Part shown: positions 50,301-58,400 of the stretch, one piece after another
Layout of the letters: each line of letters begins with the position of its first letter
How positions within the stretch are numbered: the first letter of the stretch is position 1
Source: Holothuria scabra
Lineage: Eukaryota > Echinodermata > Holothuroidea > Aspidochirotida > Holothuriidae
DNA: 64,000 bases
Assembly (NCBI GenBank): GCA_037179385.1
Contig: CM074193.1
Location: 5,229,547-5,293,546 of the forward strand
Direction of reading: 5' to 3'
The notes under the pieces: model-generated
Told to the model about the DNA's origin: nothing
Seen by the model: the letters and a program-made list of their open reading frames with translations, nothing else
Databases searched by the model: none
Position numbers and translations under genes: made by a program

Positions 50301-52848
50301 AGCCGTATTGCATGCTGCATGCATGCTATATAGAGCATGTGTGCTGTAGACGTACGTACACACAGAAGCAGCGTGGTATTGCATAACACACACAGAAGCT
50401 AACTTGACACACTGCGAGGCAGTATACAGCAGTGCATGCAGCGCTGAGTGTATTACCACTAGTTGGTGTATGCAGGAGCTTTCCACATTGCATGTTTACA
50501 TTTGAAGACTGTACTTCGGGGATCGGGAAAATGAAAAATCGTAATTTTGGCGCTGTAATTCGGAATTCATAGTCGGGTATAAAAAATCATAATAATTATG
50601 CCAAAATTGTAAAAGTTGGCAGGTATGCCCCCCCTTTCAGTTCCACAAAAATAAAAAAAAATAGTCAATACCTTGGGTTTTTCTTTTAAAAATAGAGGAC
50701 ACTGCAATGTTTGAACTTAAACAAATAATTGACATTTAACAACCATCTAATTGCACCTGACAAGGGCCCTAAAATAAGCTTTTGTACCCCTGAACCCACT
50801 TGTAACTTTAACCTTGGACAGAATCAATTTGGGCTTGTGGTTAGGCAGCAATCAATCCCCCCTCTTTTTGTGTTTCTGGGGGAATCTCTGCCTCTCCTCA
50901 CCTTTCCAGAGTTGGTCTCAAGATTCTGGTAAATTACATGACCAGGTAAAAAACAACTGTACCTGATTCTGAATTTTTTGCCCGGCTTATGCCCAACCCA
51001 GATGTATGTGTAGCTCTGATGGCAGTGTATTGTATGATTTTTCAAGTAGTGCACATGTATACAAAAAGTCCCCAGTCAAAAATTACTTCTTGTCTTGTAC
51101 TTTTACCAACAAACCATTTCATGTAAGTGAAGTGTTAAGTACAGGTTCTCTAAAACAAACTATAACTGGTTCACAAACCAAGTATGCTACCCTAACTGCA
51201 CCTAAACAGATGTACTGGCCATGAAAAATAGCAAAGGAGCAGGGACACTTACCAGAATGCCAAACTGGCTCCACCCACACATATGTACTGGCCATGAAAA
51301 ATAGCAAAGGGGCAGGGACACTTACCAGTATGCCAAACTAACTGCACCCACACATATGTACTGGCCACAAAAAATAGCCAATGAACTGGGATGAAGAGCA
51401 GGCAAATCATGTCCGATGTGAAGGCAATAAATACGAAGAAGATGGAAAAGGCCTGAAAGAGCAAATGCAGAAAATAATCAAAACTGGATGACTACATTTT
51501 AATTGCTTTTATTGGTTAAGTCTAGGTGTGCTCTTACATCACTCCAAGCAAAAAAATCTTTCAGGTTACTGTAAGTGTCAATACTACATGACTGAAATAA
51601 TTACACAATCATATATGAGAGAGACATTTTCTGAACAAACTGAAACAATCATAATATGCAACAAATTTACTACATTATTCAATGATATATACCCAGGAGA
51701 AACCATTGCCAATAATGACACACAATTATTTGCACAGGTAGGAACAACATTTTTTTTTATTTTTTTTTTTGGAGGGGGGGAGGGAGGGTTTGGGGGAGGG
51801 ATAGGTTTCCTTCAGATTTCACTGTGATGTGTATTGCTACTGTAGTCAGTTTCTTTTAAGTCCATGAACCACAATAGCATTTAAAGTCTAATGAAACAAT
51901 AGAAGCATTCTTACAATCAAGCCTTAGATGTTATTCAGTAAGTAATGTACAGTACCAATGGTAAATCTTTACATGTTCCATGCAATAATAAATGTTAATA
52001 ATAGTGAACTCTAAAAAACAACTTCTTGCTGCATGATGTCCAAATATATAATTTTGGATGCTGCACATTCTACTACGACATGTACATCCAGCATACCGAA
52101 GTACAGTACACTTACAGTGCTTTGGACTTTTGTCCATACTCATAAAGGGAAACTAAATTATACATTCTACAGGGTGCATCTTCCCCTAGTGTTTGGTCTA
52201 ATGGAGACAGCATCTATCTGCCTCTCACGGGTCCTATTCCCAGGTCAAGTCATACCAAAGACTCTAAAAGTGGAACCTTCTGGCATTGTGAATGATGCTC
52301 CTCATTAACAATGGAGTAGGGGAAACAAGCCAGTGAGCCACAACTGGGAAAAAGGCCATGACCGGCTTGACATGAACCAATAGGTTTGAAACTGGGCCAT
52401 AAAACTACATCTAAATAAATTCTTAACTCCACTATAGCTAACAAATGTTACAAACAGATCACCAAACAATAATGAACATTATTGCACTGTACGTCATAAT
52501 TCTGGATACCTTCCTGTATACTCTATTACATGATACATCCTACTGTGTACATACTAAAGTAGTATAGACACACTCTGAACTTTTGCCTCAACTTTAATAC
52601 CAAGAAAATTGAACTAGAACATTTTGTAGAAAATTTTCCACCAACCAAATTTTTAAAGAACAGGTCATCAAGCATTACATAATTTTATTGCACTTATTGA
52701 ACTTACCAGGCCTTGGTACTTGTATGAGTCGTAAATACTGCGTAGCAACAACCACACAGGCCAAAGATATTCAAATCTGAACTCCAACAAGAAGTCAAAG
52801 AGCAAGACTGTGGCCCATATTCCCAGGAACTTCAAGTACAAGAAGGTA
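24745..52848 (-). CDS. MACO1: macoilin, gene-level model (exons 2-11; exon 1 not found)
   Basis: Spliced minus-strand CDS: 52707-52848, 51326-51452, 45836-45968, 41459-41640, 37117-37636, 32631-32792, 31387-31572, 29715-29838, 25959-26133, 24745-25079. Every intron is GT-AG and all phases join without a shift, giving 694 residues after a shared first codon. With the missing first exon the protein would be near 720 residues; vertebrate macoilin is about 664. Order seen: hydrophobic N-terminal region with several membrane-spanning stretches (visible residues 1-150), Ser/Asn/Lys-rich linker (195-367), long coiled coil (369-600), Pro/Thr/Gln-rich tail ending SGLDPNAAVYRPKSN. Known of the family: a multipass endoplasmic-reticulum/nuclear-envelope membrane protein with a C-terminal coiled coil, enriched in neurons and needed for normal neuronal activity in nematodes. 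Its biochemical role is not settled. Identification rests on remembered similarity to vertebrate macoilin. Promoter and exon 1 are not visible. Confidence 0.95.
25080..25958 (-). other. macoilin intron 10
   Basis: 879-bp GT-AG intron, phase 1. No repeat or gene seen inside it. Confidence 0.9.
25959..26133 (-). CDS. MACO1: macoilin exon 10 (coiled coil)
   Basis: 175 bp, phase 0 in and phase 1 out: 58 codons from HLQERQETQNHNERLMSNLM through LFSALGDARRQLEIAE plus one G. It includes SLSAETRLKMDLFSALGDAR, nearly invariant among macoilins as I know them. The acceptor is GGTTGCAG, the donor GAAG|GTAAAT. Confidence 0.96.
27569..27985 (+). repeat. 37-bp minisatellite, about 11 copies
   Basis: Unit begins GGCATTATTCTCCTTAAAT and continues ATGTCTGAATTCTCAAAG. 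Copies are nearly identical over the first nine; the last two show changes (TTTAACATG, CTCAAATGTG). Units abut without unique spacers. It lies inside macoilin intron 9 and contains an EcoRI-type GAATTC in almost every unit. Confidence 0.95.
28545..28705 (-). repeat. tRNA-derived SINE fragment
   Basis: Minus-strand copy with body words (CACAATGGCAGCAGGTTCCA, TTGATATAACCCAGCC) and a tRNA-like head reading towards 28700 (AGACCTTCAGAGTGAGAGTC in plus orientation). The 3' half of the family body is missing. Confidence 0.6.
29715..29838 (-). CDS. MACO1: macoilin exon 9 (coiled coil)
   Basis: 124 bp, phase 2 in and phase 0 out. The first A completes Arg, then 41 codons run from IIECSETCRMKQKDQENEIN to KLWELEKKVG. 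The acceptor is ATTTTATAG; the donor GTTGGG|GTAAGA. The charged, Leu/Ile-spaced sequence aligns with the vertebrate segment between the alanine-rich block and the LSAET motif, though residue identity is low here. Confidence 0.88.
29839..31386 (-). other. macoilin intron 8
   Basis: 1.5 kb phase-2 intron. It holds a nearly complete antisense-of-plus SINE at 30628-30905; the remainder is unremarkable. Confidence 0.85.
30628..30905 (-). repeat. tRNA-derived SINE, most complete copy
   Basis: Read on the minus strand it has a tRNA-like head (about 30830-30905), then ATACCGAAGACTTAAAAAAC, GGAACCTACTGCCATTGTG, GATGCTCAGCATGAGCAATG, GAGTAGGGAAAGCAAACC, CAACTGGAAAAAAGGCTG and a 3' end ACCAATTGGTTATAAACTGG and GCTGTAAAACTCCACCTAAC. 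This copy gives the best view of the family (about 280 bp). Confidence 0.8.
31387..31572 (-). CDS. MACO1: macoilin exon 8 (coiled coil)
   Basis: 186 bp, phase 2 in and phase 2 out: Arg shared with exon 7, then LHNLVTQKQQDKQSLVKMEQ through RKMEEAAARAMILAAASPS. The acceptor is CACTGCAG and the donor CTAG|GTAAGC. It is strongly charged, with coiled-coil character. The EEAAARAMILAAAS stretch corresponds to the conserved alanine-rich EEATAARAVAFAAAS block in vertebrates. Confidence 0.94.
31573..32630 (-). other. macoilin intron 7
   Basis: 1.06 kb phase-2 intron with one G/C-rich dispersed repeat (31888-31972). Nothing else seen. Confidence 0.85.
31888..31972 (-). repeat. G/C-run dispersed repeat (family D) copy
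   Basis: Reverse complement reads AGTGTTTTTGGC, a G run, GGATTAATCCCCCTTTCC and AAAAAAGGTGGGTAAAT, matching the layout at 49183-49285 and 63888-63975. Confidence 0.55.
32631..32792 (-). CDS. MACO1: macoilin exon 7 (coiled coil)
   Basis: 162 bp, phase 2 in and phase 2 out. The first T completes Ser with exon 6, then 53 codons begin RLESDVKKLKADLQSSRQ, matching the start of the vertebrate macoilin coiled coil (RLE-DIKKLKADLQ). The rest (EIDLRTEINRLVAEEQ and onward) shows heptad-like spacing of Leu/Ile. The acceptor is CTCAACAG and the donor ACAAG|GTGACT. No open frame with its own Met covers this exon; it was found by reading the intron. Confidence 0.93.
32793..37116 (-). other. macoilin intron 6
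   Basis: 4.3 kb phase-2 intron. Apart from the small inverted-repeat element at 36548-36737 and a few TAACCC-like words at 35925-35953, nothing recognisable was found. A 99-codon plus-strand open frame (33303-33602) is Leu/Phe-rich but matches nothing I know. Confidence 0.8.
36548..36737. mobile_element. short element with CAGCTGCCAA-type inverted ends and internal repeats
   Basis: Left end ACAGCTGCCAACATTGAGG, right end GACTTGGCAGCTCTG. The interior carries about five copies of (A)ATCAGGAAGA(T/C)TT. The ends resemble hAT-type short non-autonomous elements; no target duplication was confirmed. Confidence 0.5.
37117..37636 (-). CDS. MACO1: macoilin exon 6 (Ser/Asn-rich linker)
   Basis: 520 bp, phase 1 in and phase 2 out: Ala shared with exon 5, then 172 codons from LTHKGDEPISNG to YSKDEFII. 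It has a TTTTCCACAG acceptor and an AG|GTGAGT donor. The peptide is low-complexity and hydrophilic, rich in Ser, Asn, Lys and Thr (for example SDSNSDSSRV, KNNGTNNVTNSG and SGSSNNRSKSSK), with no membrane segment. The equivalent region in vertebrates is also a poorly conserved, Ser/Asn/Lys-rich linker between the membrane domain and the coiled coil. It is likely disordered. The open frame across 520 bp and correct phase on both sides support it despite weak similarity. Confidence 0.9.
37790..37925 (+). repeat. dispersed repeat of about 130 bp, also at 14632-14765
   Basis: TTCAGTCTCAGGAACG, then GAAGAGTTATGGAAGTTGCA and TTTTGAAAGATTGG, parallel the copy at 14632. Confidence 0.6.
38150..39182 (+). 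repeat. satellite locus 1: six 156-bp units, (CA)n and hairpin
   Basis: Units spaced 156 bp (TGACC words at 38181, 38337, 38493, 38649, 38816, 38972; one step has an 11-bp insertion). Five contain TGACCTTTGACCT and the first has TGACCTATGACCT. The array is followed by GTGTCACAAACACAC, a (CA)n tract to 39138, then CATCACCATCGCATAG and a hairpin (TTCTTGCC, loop, GGCAAGGAA) at 39158-39182. It shares this order with the loci at 44 and 55-59 kb. Confidence 0.9.
39252..40044. mobile_element. 793-bp TIR DNA transposon, non-autonomous
   Basis: Ends are inverted: CCGTATTTACTCTATTAAAC followed by GCCCC at the left and GGGGGCGTTTAATAGAG with TAAATACGG at the right, each flanked by TA (possible TA target duplication). 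A second internal GGGGCGTTTATTAGAG / GGGGCATTTATTAGAG pair lies next to each end. No transposase was recognised, and the superfamily is uncertain. Confidence 0.85.
41459..41640 (-). CDS. MACO1: macoilin exon 5
   Basis: 182 bp, phase 2 in and phase 1 out. The first C completes the Cys of AAHC, then come 60 codons starting IGYPVVTLGFGFKSYVGYR. It covers the last conserved membrane segment and the highly conserved basic/acidic block RKQREVQKENEFYMQLLQQ that follows it. The acceptor is TTCCCCAG. The donor AAAG|GTTGGT is weaker than the others (T at intron position 3), but its phase matches exon 6 exactly. Confidence 0.93.
42254..42826 (+). mobile_element. TTAA-bounded MITE-like element, copy 1
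   Basis: Matches 62668-63233 in opposite orientation along its whole length (for example TATTTCTCGAGATATTAGTA, GGGATGCAAAGTTTGTAAGA, GGGGATGTGATGTCATATG). Ends TTAAAGGGGAAGTTTAAGC and, inverted, TTAAAAGAAGGGTTTAAGG form a short imperfect TIR. TTAA at both edges in both copies suggests piggyBac-type target duplication (inference). Confidence 0.75.
43960..44442 (+). repeat. satellite locus 2: three degenerate units, (CA)n and hairpin
   Basis: TGACC-rich words at 43984, 44090 and 44236 (spacing 106 and 146 bp). The first and last contain TGACCTTTGACCT; the middle has TGACCCCTTGACCT. It is followed by GTGTCACACACAC, (CA)n at 44355-44400, CCAACCTGACTACATAGG and a clear hairpin GGTTCCTTTGC-TACC-GCAAGGAACC at 44418-44442. 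Confidence 0.85.
44455..44691. mobile_element. MITE-like element with about 40-bp TIRs
   Basis: Left TAGGGAGCATAGCTTTTTCT and AGTCCACAGCAGTCAGCAGA; right TCTGCTGGCTGCCAGGGACT and AGAAAAAGCTATGTTCCCTT, the near-exact complement. About 237 bp with no coding capacity. It begins about 12 bp after the hairpin that ends satellite locus 2. Confidence 0.85.
45508..45645 (-). repeat. SINE fragment (3' body)
   Basis: Minus-strand body words CAGTGAGCCACAACTGAAAA and GGAGTAAGGGAAACAAGCC, ending ACTGGGCCATAAAAACTTAG. A 40-bp fragment of the same 3' end recurs at 46280-46325. Confidence 0.7.
45836..45968 (-). CDS. MACO1: macoilin exon 4
   Basis: 133 bp, phase 1 in and phase 2 out. It begins AT, completing Asp with the last G of exon 3, then reads RGVCLPTASLWLLFVYIEAS and on to DLCRPFAAH. 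The acceptor is TTTTACAG; the donor is ATTG|GTAGGA. A hydrophobic segment (SLWLLFVYIEA) and the family-conserved LCRPFAAHCIGYPV junction are present. The segment RELRTALPFHLDL is slightly longer than the vertebrate equivalent. Confidence 0.95.
49183..49285 (+). repeat. G/C-run dispersed repeat (family D) copy
   Basis: CCCAGTGTTTCCAGC, AGGAGGGGGATTCCCCCCCC, TTTTCCAAAAG, AAGAAGGTGGATGAAATTCC and a final C run. Same order as 63888-63975 and, inverted, 31888-31972. Confidence 0.55.
51177..51308 (-). repeat. two partial tandem copies of the macoilin exon 3 3' end
   Basis: The 3' part of exon 3 together with its donor is repeated twice more on its intronic side, with a measured 73-bp offset between the donors of the exon and of the near copy. 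The near copy (about 51236-51308) would read MASTYVWVEPVWHS before an intact GTAAGTG donor at 51253 and below. The far copy (about 51177-51235) still shows the GTACTGGCCATGAAAAATAG block but has lost its donor. Because 73 is not a multiple of three, reading through the real donor shifts frame and ends at a stop after ASLAFW. The copies therefore look like a decayed local duplication, though the intact second donor could be used at a low level. Confidence 0.85.
51326..51452 (-). CDS. MACO1: macoilin exon 3
   Basis: 127 bp, phase 0 in and phase 1 out: 42 codons from AFSIFFVFIAFTSD to VQLVWHT plus one G. The acceptor is CTCTTTCAG and the donor ACTG|GTAAGTG. It encodes further hydrophobic membrane segments (FSIFFVFIAF and MICLLFIPVHWLFFVAS) and the conserved STYVWVQ-VWHT block. 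Directly downstream in the intron lie two partial tandem copies of the last part of this exon (51177-51308), one of which keeps an intact donor. Confidence 0.95.
51453..52706 (-). other. macoilin intron 2
   Basis: 1.25 kb phase-0 intron with a T-rich/G-rich tract (51750-51800) and a plus-strand SINE (52188-52412). Confidence 0.85.
52188..52412 (+). repeat. tRNA-derived SINE copy
   Basis: tRNA-like head (TGGTCTAATGGAGACAGCAT, GGTCCTATTCCCAGGTC), then CATACCAAAGACTCTAAAAG, GGAACCTTCTGGCATTGTG, ATGGAGTAGGGGAAACAAGC, GTGAGCCACAACTGGGAAAA and an end AAACTGGGCCATAAAACTAC. Confidence 0.75.
52707..52848 (-). CDS. MACO1: macoilin exon 2 (first visible coding exon)
   Basis: 142 bp, entered with one base completing a codon (probably Ser), then 47 codons starting TFLYLKFLGIW and ending DSYKYQGL. 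The acceptor reads TTTGCAG and the donor CTG|GTAAGT. It encodes the first long hydrophobic segment (YLKFLGIWATVLLFDFLLEF) followed by the aromatic-rich FEYLWPVWLLLRS, both strongly conserved in macoilins. The exon must be preceded by an exon ending in phase 2 that carries the initiator Met. No such exon could be found up to position 64000. Confidence 0.95.
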
Positions 52849-55400
52849 CTGCAAACAAAAGAACATGTAAAGTTGAAAAGTTTTTGTGGAAAAATTCACT
52901 TCATTGTAAACACCTGAAGGGACATCACAGGAAAGATTGGATGAATTTATTGCTTGCATTACTCTGATTTAGAAGGGTCTTCAAGGGGCACAGCAGTTTG
53001 AACTGACACATACTGATGTGTTTTACAAGTGTTTTGGTCCCAATCCCACTCAAGGTATGTGAGTTTTTCTTGAGGCACTGTAGTTTCTTCTTCTACGCAT
53101 AGTCTTTCATCAAAATCAATTGTCCAGTAGTCAACTAATGAAATCTGTTGCATGCCAGGCTAAAGAAAGTGCCTTTAGGGGTCCAGGTTCACAACTGGAC
53201 TCCTTCTGTTAAGTGTTCCAAATGGAACCTGGTTTTTTCATGCACAAATGCATGCAATATTTGCTATGCATAAGCGAAATTCTGACAGTGCACGCCAAAG
53301 GTCTGCTTTTTAGCTCTTAACTTTCAGCTGAGCATGTAACTTCAATTTTCTAACTTGCACCTTTGCCTTGACTCATGAGAAATTTTTTGAACAATGAGAA
53401 TACAATTGGAACTGGCAGCTTATTAAACTGTTAAAAATAAATTTTAACATCGTAATTTTATTATACAGTATGCTGCCTTTCACATTTTTCTTTTTTGAAT
53501 AAGCTGCCAAAAAGATGCATGGGAATTCATTTTAGTGGTGTTTTGAAGCAGTTTTCATTTTTATCCAGATCAAAAGCTGTTAAATCCTGTTTTAGAAAGT
53601 GAAAGGAGTCCCTGTGGCTGCAAACTATAACCTTGTAATAAGTGCACATGCTTGCAGCCTTCATAATTAATATTGTTAACTTAAGTATTCTGAAAACCAT
53701 TATTTTGTCAGAACAAAAGAACATTTAGAGCATTTGTTGTCAAGGTAACTGTGCAACGTAACTATCTATAATTCTTTTGCAGGCTACACTCATTTTGTTC
53801 CCTGCGATGCAATAAGAATTTGAACCTCTTTCTTGTAATCCTTACAAGATAAATGCTTAAAATTAATTAAAGCAAACTGAGCCAACTTTATTTATCAAAA
53901 ATTTCATAACATACTTACATCCTTCATAGAAAAATCTATCCACCACAGACATTATCAACATCAAGTCATTGTAAGAACTGCTTTAGAATAACTTATCCTT
54001 TACATTCAAGGACTGTAGTCTAAAACAATAGAAATAACTAGTCATCCATCTTTCAAAACGAACTTCTCCTCATTACCATTATTTTTCATGACAACATTAA
54101 TTTACACTCCAATCACCCTACACAACATTGTTCAATGCCAGTAACATTAATGTTTCCTACTTCACAATCCCAAACTGTGAATTTCAAACAAACAATACAA
54201 CTGTTTTATTATCAGTGCATCAGCTGCAACCCATAGGTTTTACACAAATTTTCGAGATACGAAATAAAGTCTGCAAATGAAGTCACTATACCAAATACAA
54301 ATCATACATCTTGAAGCAATTTAAAGCCAACACTTTCCTTTTTTGTAAACTTTTCAACTGAATGAAGACTAATTCATGCATATGGCGTGACATAAATAAT
54401 TGTTACAAAATGAAGTGTCTGTTTTTCTTGCAATAAATACTACTAAACACCTGTGTCATTATAATGAAACTTCATGCATGAATTGAGGACATCTAAACAT
54501 TATTCAAGCCACCTTGGATAACTTTAAAGGATTCCACAAAACAGCAATGAATGACAAAGAAACAGAATCATGGAAAAATGAAAACATTTTGGGGCATTGC
54601 CTAGAAGCAACTTGTATCATTTTGTCAAAACTAGTAGGAATCTATTTTCAAATCATTTGGGCAGCTGTTTTTTTTTTAACAATGCAAGTGAAAACAAACA
54701 ACAAACTTCAACATCTGAGCATTAGGAAGTCTATTGATGCATCACAAACTCCAACAACTATTGATAAAGTCAAAAGTTTATCGATTTAAACTAAAATAAG
54801 GTGGCATACCAACTCAACAATTTGGGTCAAATGAAATTTGATTTTCTAATGAAAGGTTTGTGTTCTGATCGGTAAACATTAGATTCACTTGGCTAAAGAC
54901 AGAACCCCAAAGCTCCAAGTTGCTACTGCGAATATGGCTCTACATTCACGACTTTTTATAAAACTGACCATGGCATTAGCAGTGAAAGTGTATTGAATAT
55001 TATCAATGATTAAAACAATGACCATTTTCAACATAAGACTCCAACAACCTGGAGATACACTTTATCACATACACACATTTGCAAAGGCAATGATCTCACT
55101 TTCTCTATAGCATAGCATGTTGGAAGCAAACGAAGAGCTAAATGTTGGAAACCGTGGTTTATAAAATTGCTAGACACCTGTTTAATGTACTATAAGGTTT
55201 GCTAATAAAGTACCACCTCAAAAGTAAAAGGTCTCCAGGCTTCAAGAAAAATGTTTCGTTAACCGGGAGACTCTGAAATTCACGTCATACTGTACTGTAC
55301 TGGATAACGCACAGCTGCCCAATTAATAACCAGAATGCAAAACTGCATTGAGGTTTCGATGATACACAAACGTTCCGTTTCAAATAATCCCATCATGTAC
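52849..55400 (-). other. macoilin intron 1 / upstream region, no confident gene
   Basis: Upstream of exon 2. Searched by eye for an exon encoding a macoilin-like basic N-terminus with a phase-2 donor, and none was found. Apart from the small frame at 52959-53153, nothing recognisable. Confidence 0.5.
52959..53153 (-). CDS. unidentified 64-codon open frame, possible terminal exon or retroelement end
   Basis: Reads MQQISLVDYWTIDFDERLCV and then an acidic, Trp-containing stretch (EEETTVPQEKLTYLEWDWDQ) before a TAA stop. An AATAAA lies about 10 bases after the stop, and TTTCTTTAG, a fair splice acceptor, lies just upstream of the first Met. The residue mix looks less random than other short frames here, but it matches no family I recognise. 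It lies in macoilin intron 1 on the same strand. It could equally be a chance frame. Confidence 0.2.
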   Translation of the reverse strand: MQQISLVDYWTIDFDERLCVEEETTVPQEKLTYLEWDWDQNTCKTHQYVSVQTAVPLEDPSKSE

Positions 55401-55409
55401 CATTATCCT

Positions 55410-58400
55410 CCCTTCAGATACTGTGTTGACAAGATTTTCAGACTTTGACCCCGGTGACCCCAGATGACCTTTGACCTCCACCGAAAACAAAAGGTACCAT
55501 CTTCTGACCATAACACACCCGCATACCAAATATGAAATCTATCCATGTTCCCTATCTTGAAATATCGTGCCAATAAGATTTTCACACTTTGACCCCTGGT
55601 GACCCCAGATGACCTTTGACCTCCACCAAAAACAATAGGGACCATCTTTTGACCAAAACGCATCCACAAACTAAATATGAAATCTATCCAAGTTTCCTCC
55701 CTTCAGATATTGTGTTGACAAGATTTTCAGACTCTGACCCCTGGTGACCCCAGATGACCTTTGACCTCCACCAAAACCAATATGAACCATCTTCTGACCA
55801 AAACGCATCCACAAACCAAATATGAAATCTTTCCAAGTTTCCTCCCTTGAGATATTGTGTTGACAAGATTTTCAGACTTTGATCCCCAGTGACCCCAGAT
55901 GACCTTTGACCTCCACCAAAAACAATATGAACAATCTTCTGACCATAACACATCCACATACCAAATATGAAATCTATCCAAGTTCCCTACCTTGAAATAT
56001 CGTGCTAATAAGATTTTCAGACTTTGACCCCTGGTGACCCCAGATGACCTTTGACCTCCACAAAAAACAATAGGGACCATCTTCTGACCATAATGCATCC
56101 ACATACCAAATATTAAATCTATCATATTTTTCTATCTTGAGATATTGTGTTGACAAGTTTTTCGGACTTTGACCCCGGTGACCCCAGATGACCTTTGACC
56201 TCCACCGAAAACAATATGAACAATCGCCTGACCATAACACATCCACATACCAAATATGAAATCTATCCAAGTTCCCTATCTTGAGATATTGTGCTAACGA
56301 GATTTTCAGACTTTGACACCCAGTGACCCCAGATGACCTTTGACCTCCGTCAAAAACAATAGGGACCATCTTCTGACCATAACGCATCCACATACCAAAT
56401 ATGAAATCTATACAAGTTCCCTATCTTGAGATATTGTGCTGACAAGTTTTTCGGACTATGACCCCCGGTGACCCCAGATGACCTTTGACCTCCACCGAAA
56501 ACAATATGAACAATCGTCTGACCATAACACATCCACATACCAAATATGAAATCTATCCAAGTTCCCTACCTTGAGATATTGTGCTAACGAGATTTTCAGA
56601 CTTTGACCCCCAGTGACCCCAGATGACCTTTGACCTCCGTCAAAAACAATAGGGACCATCTTCTGACCATAACGCATCCACATCCCAAATATTAAATCTA
56701 TCATATTTTTCTATCTTAAGATATTGTGTTGACAAGTTTTTCGGACTTTGACCCCGGTGACCCCAGATGACCTTTGACCTCCACCAAAACCAATATGAAC
56801 CATCTTCTGACCAAAACGCATCCACAAACCAAATATGAAATCTTTCCAAGTTTCCTCCCTTGAGATATTGTGTTGACAAGATTTTCAGACTTTGATCCCC
56901 AGTGACCCCAGATGACCTTTGACCTCCACCAAAAACAATATGAACAATCTTCTGACCATAACACATCCACATACCAAATATGAAATCTATCCAAGTTCCC
57001 TATCTTGAAATATCGTGCTAAGATTTTCAAACTTTGACCCCTGGTGACCCCAGATGACCTTTGACCTCCACAAAAAACAATAGGGACCATCTTCTGACCA
57101 TAATGCATCCACATACCAAATATTAAATCTATCATATTTTTCTATCTTGAGATATTGTGTTGACAAGTTTTTCGGACTTTGACCCCGGTGACCCCAGATG
57201 ACCTTTGACCTCCACCGAAAACAATATGAACAATCGCCTGACCATAACACATCCACATACCAAATATGAAATCTATCCAAGTTCCCTATCTTGAGATATT
57301 GTGCTAACGAGATTTTCAGACTCTGACACCCAGTGACCCCAGATGACCTTTGACCTCCGTCAAAAACAATAGGGACCATCTTCTGACCATAACGCATCCA
57401 CATACCAAATATGAAATCTATACAAGTTCCCTATCTTGAGATATTGTGCTGACAAGTTTTTCGGACTATGACCCCCGGTGACCCCAGATGACCTTTGACC
57501 TCCACCGAAAACAATATGAACAATCGTCTGACCATAACACATCCACATACCAAATATGAAATCTATCCAAGTTCCCTACCTTGAGATATTGTGCTAACGA
57601 GATTTTCAGACTTTGACCCCCAGTGACCCCAGATGACCTTTGACCTCCATCAAAAACAATAGAGACTATCTTCTGACCATAACGCATCCACGTCCCAAAT
57701 ATTAAATCTATCATATTTTTCTATCTTGAGATATTGTGTTGACAAGTTTTTCGGACTTTGACCCCGGTGACCCCAGATGACCTTTGACCTCCACCGAAAA
57801 CAATATGAACAATCGTCTGACCATAACACATCCACATACCAAATATGAAATCTATCCAAGTTCCCTATCTTGAGATATTGTGCTAACGAGATTTTCAGAC
57901 TTTGACCCCCAGTGACCCCAGATGACCTTTGACCTCCGTCAAAAACAATAGGGACCATCTTCTGACCATAACGCATCCACATACCAAATATGAAATCTAT
58001 ACAAGTTCCCTATCTTGAGATATTGTGCTGACAAGTTTTTCGGACTATGACCCCCGGTGACCCCAGATGACCTTTGACCTCCACCGAAAACAATATGAAC
58101 AATCGTCTGACCATAACACATCCACATACCAAATATGAAATCTATCCAAGTTCCCTACCTTGAGATATTGTGCTAACGAGATTTTCAGACTTTGACCCCC
58201 AGTGACCCCAGATGACCTTTGACCTCCGTCAAAAACAATAGGGACCATCTTCTGACCATAACGCATCCACATCCCAAATATGAAATCTATACAAGTTCCC
58301 TATCTTGAGATATTGTGCTGACAAGTTTTTCGGACTATGACCCCCGGTGACCCCAGATGACCTTTGACCTCCACCAAAAACAATATGAGCAATCGTCTGA

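Larger units (their letters stand above)
45969..51325 (-). other. macoilin intron 3
   Basis: 5.4 kb phase-1 intron. It contains a G-run (46108-46122), a SINE tail (46280-46325), a family D repeat (49183-49285) and, next to exon 3, the duplicated exon end (51177-51308). 46326-49182 and 49286-51176 show no gene. 50585-50635 ends with AAAAGTTGGCAGGTATG, reminiscent of a transposon end. Confidence 0.8.
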
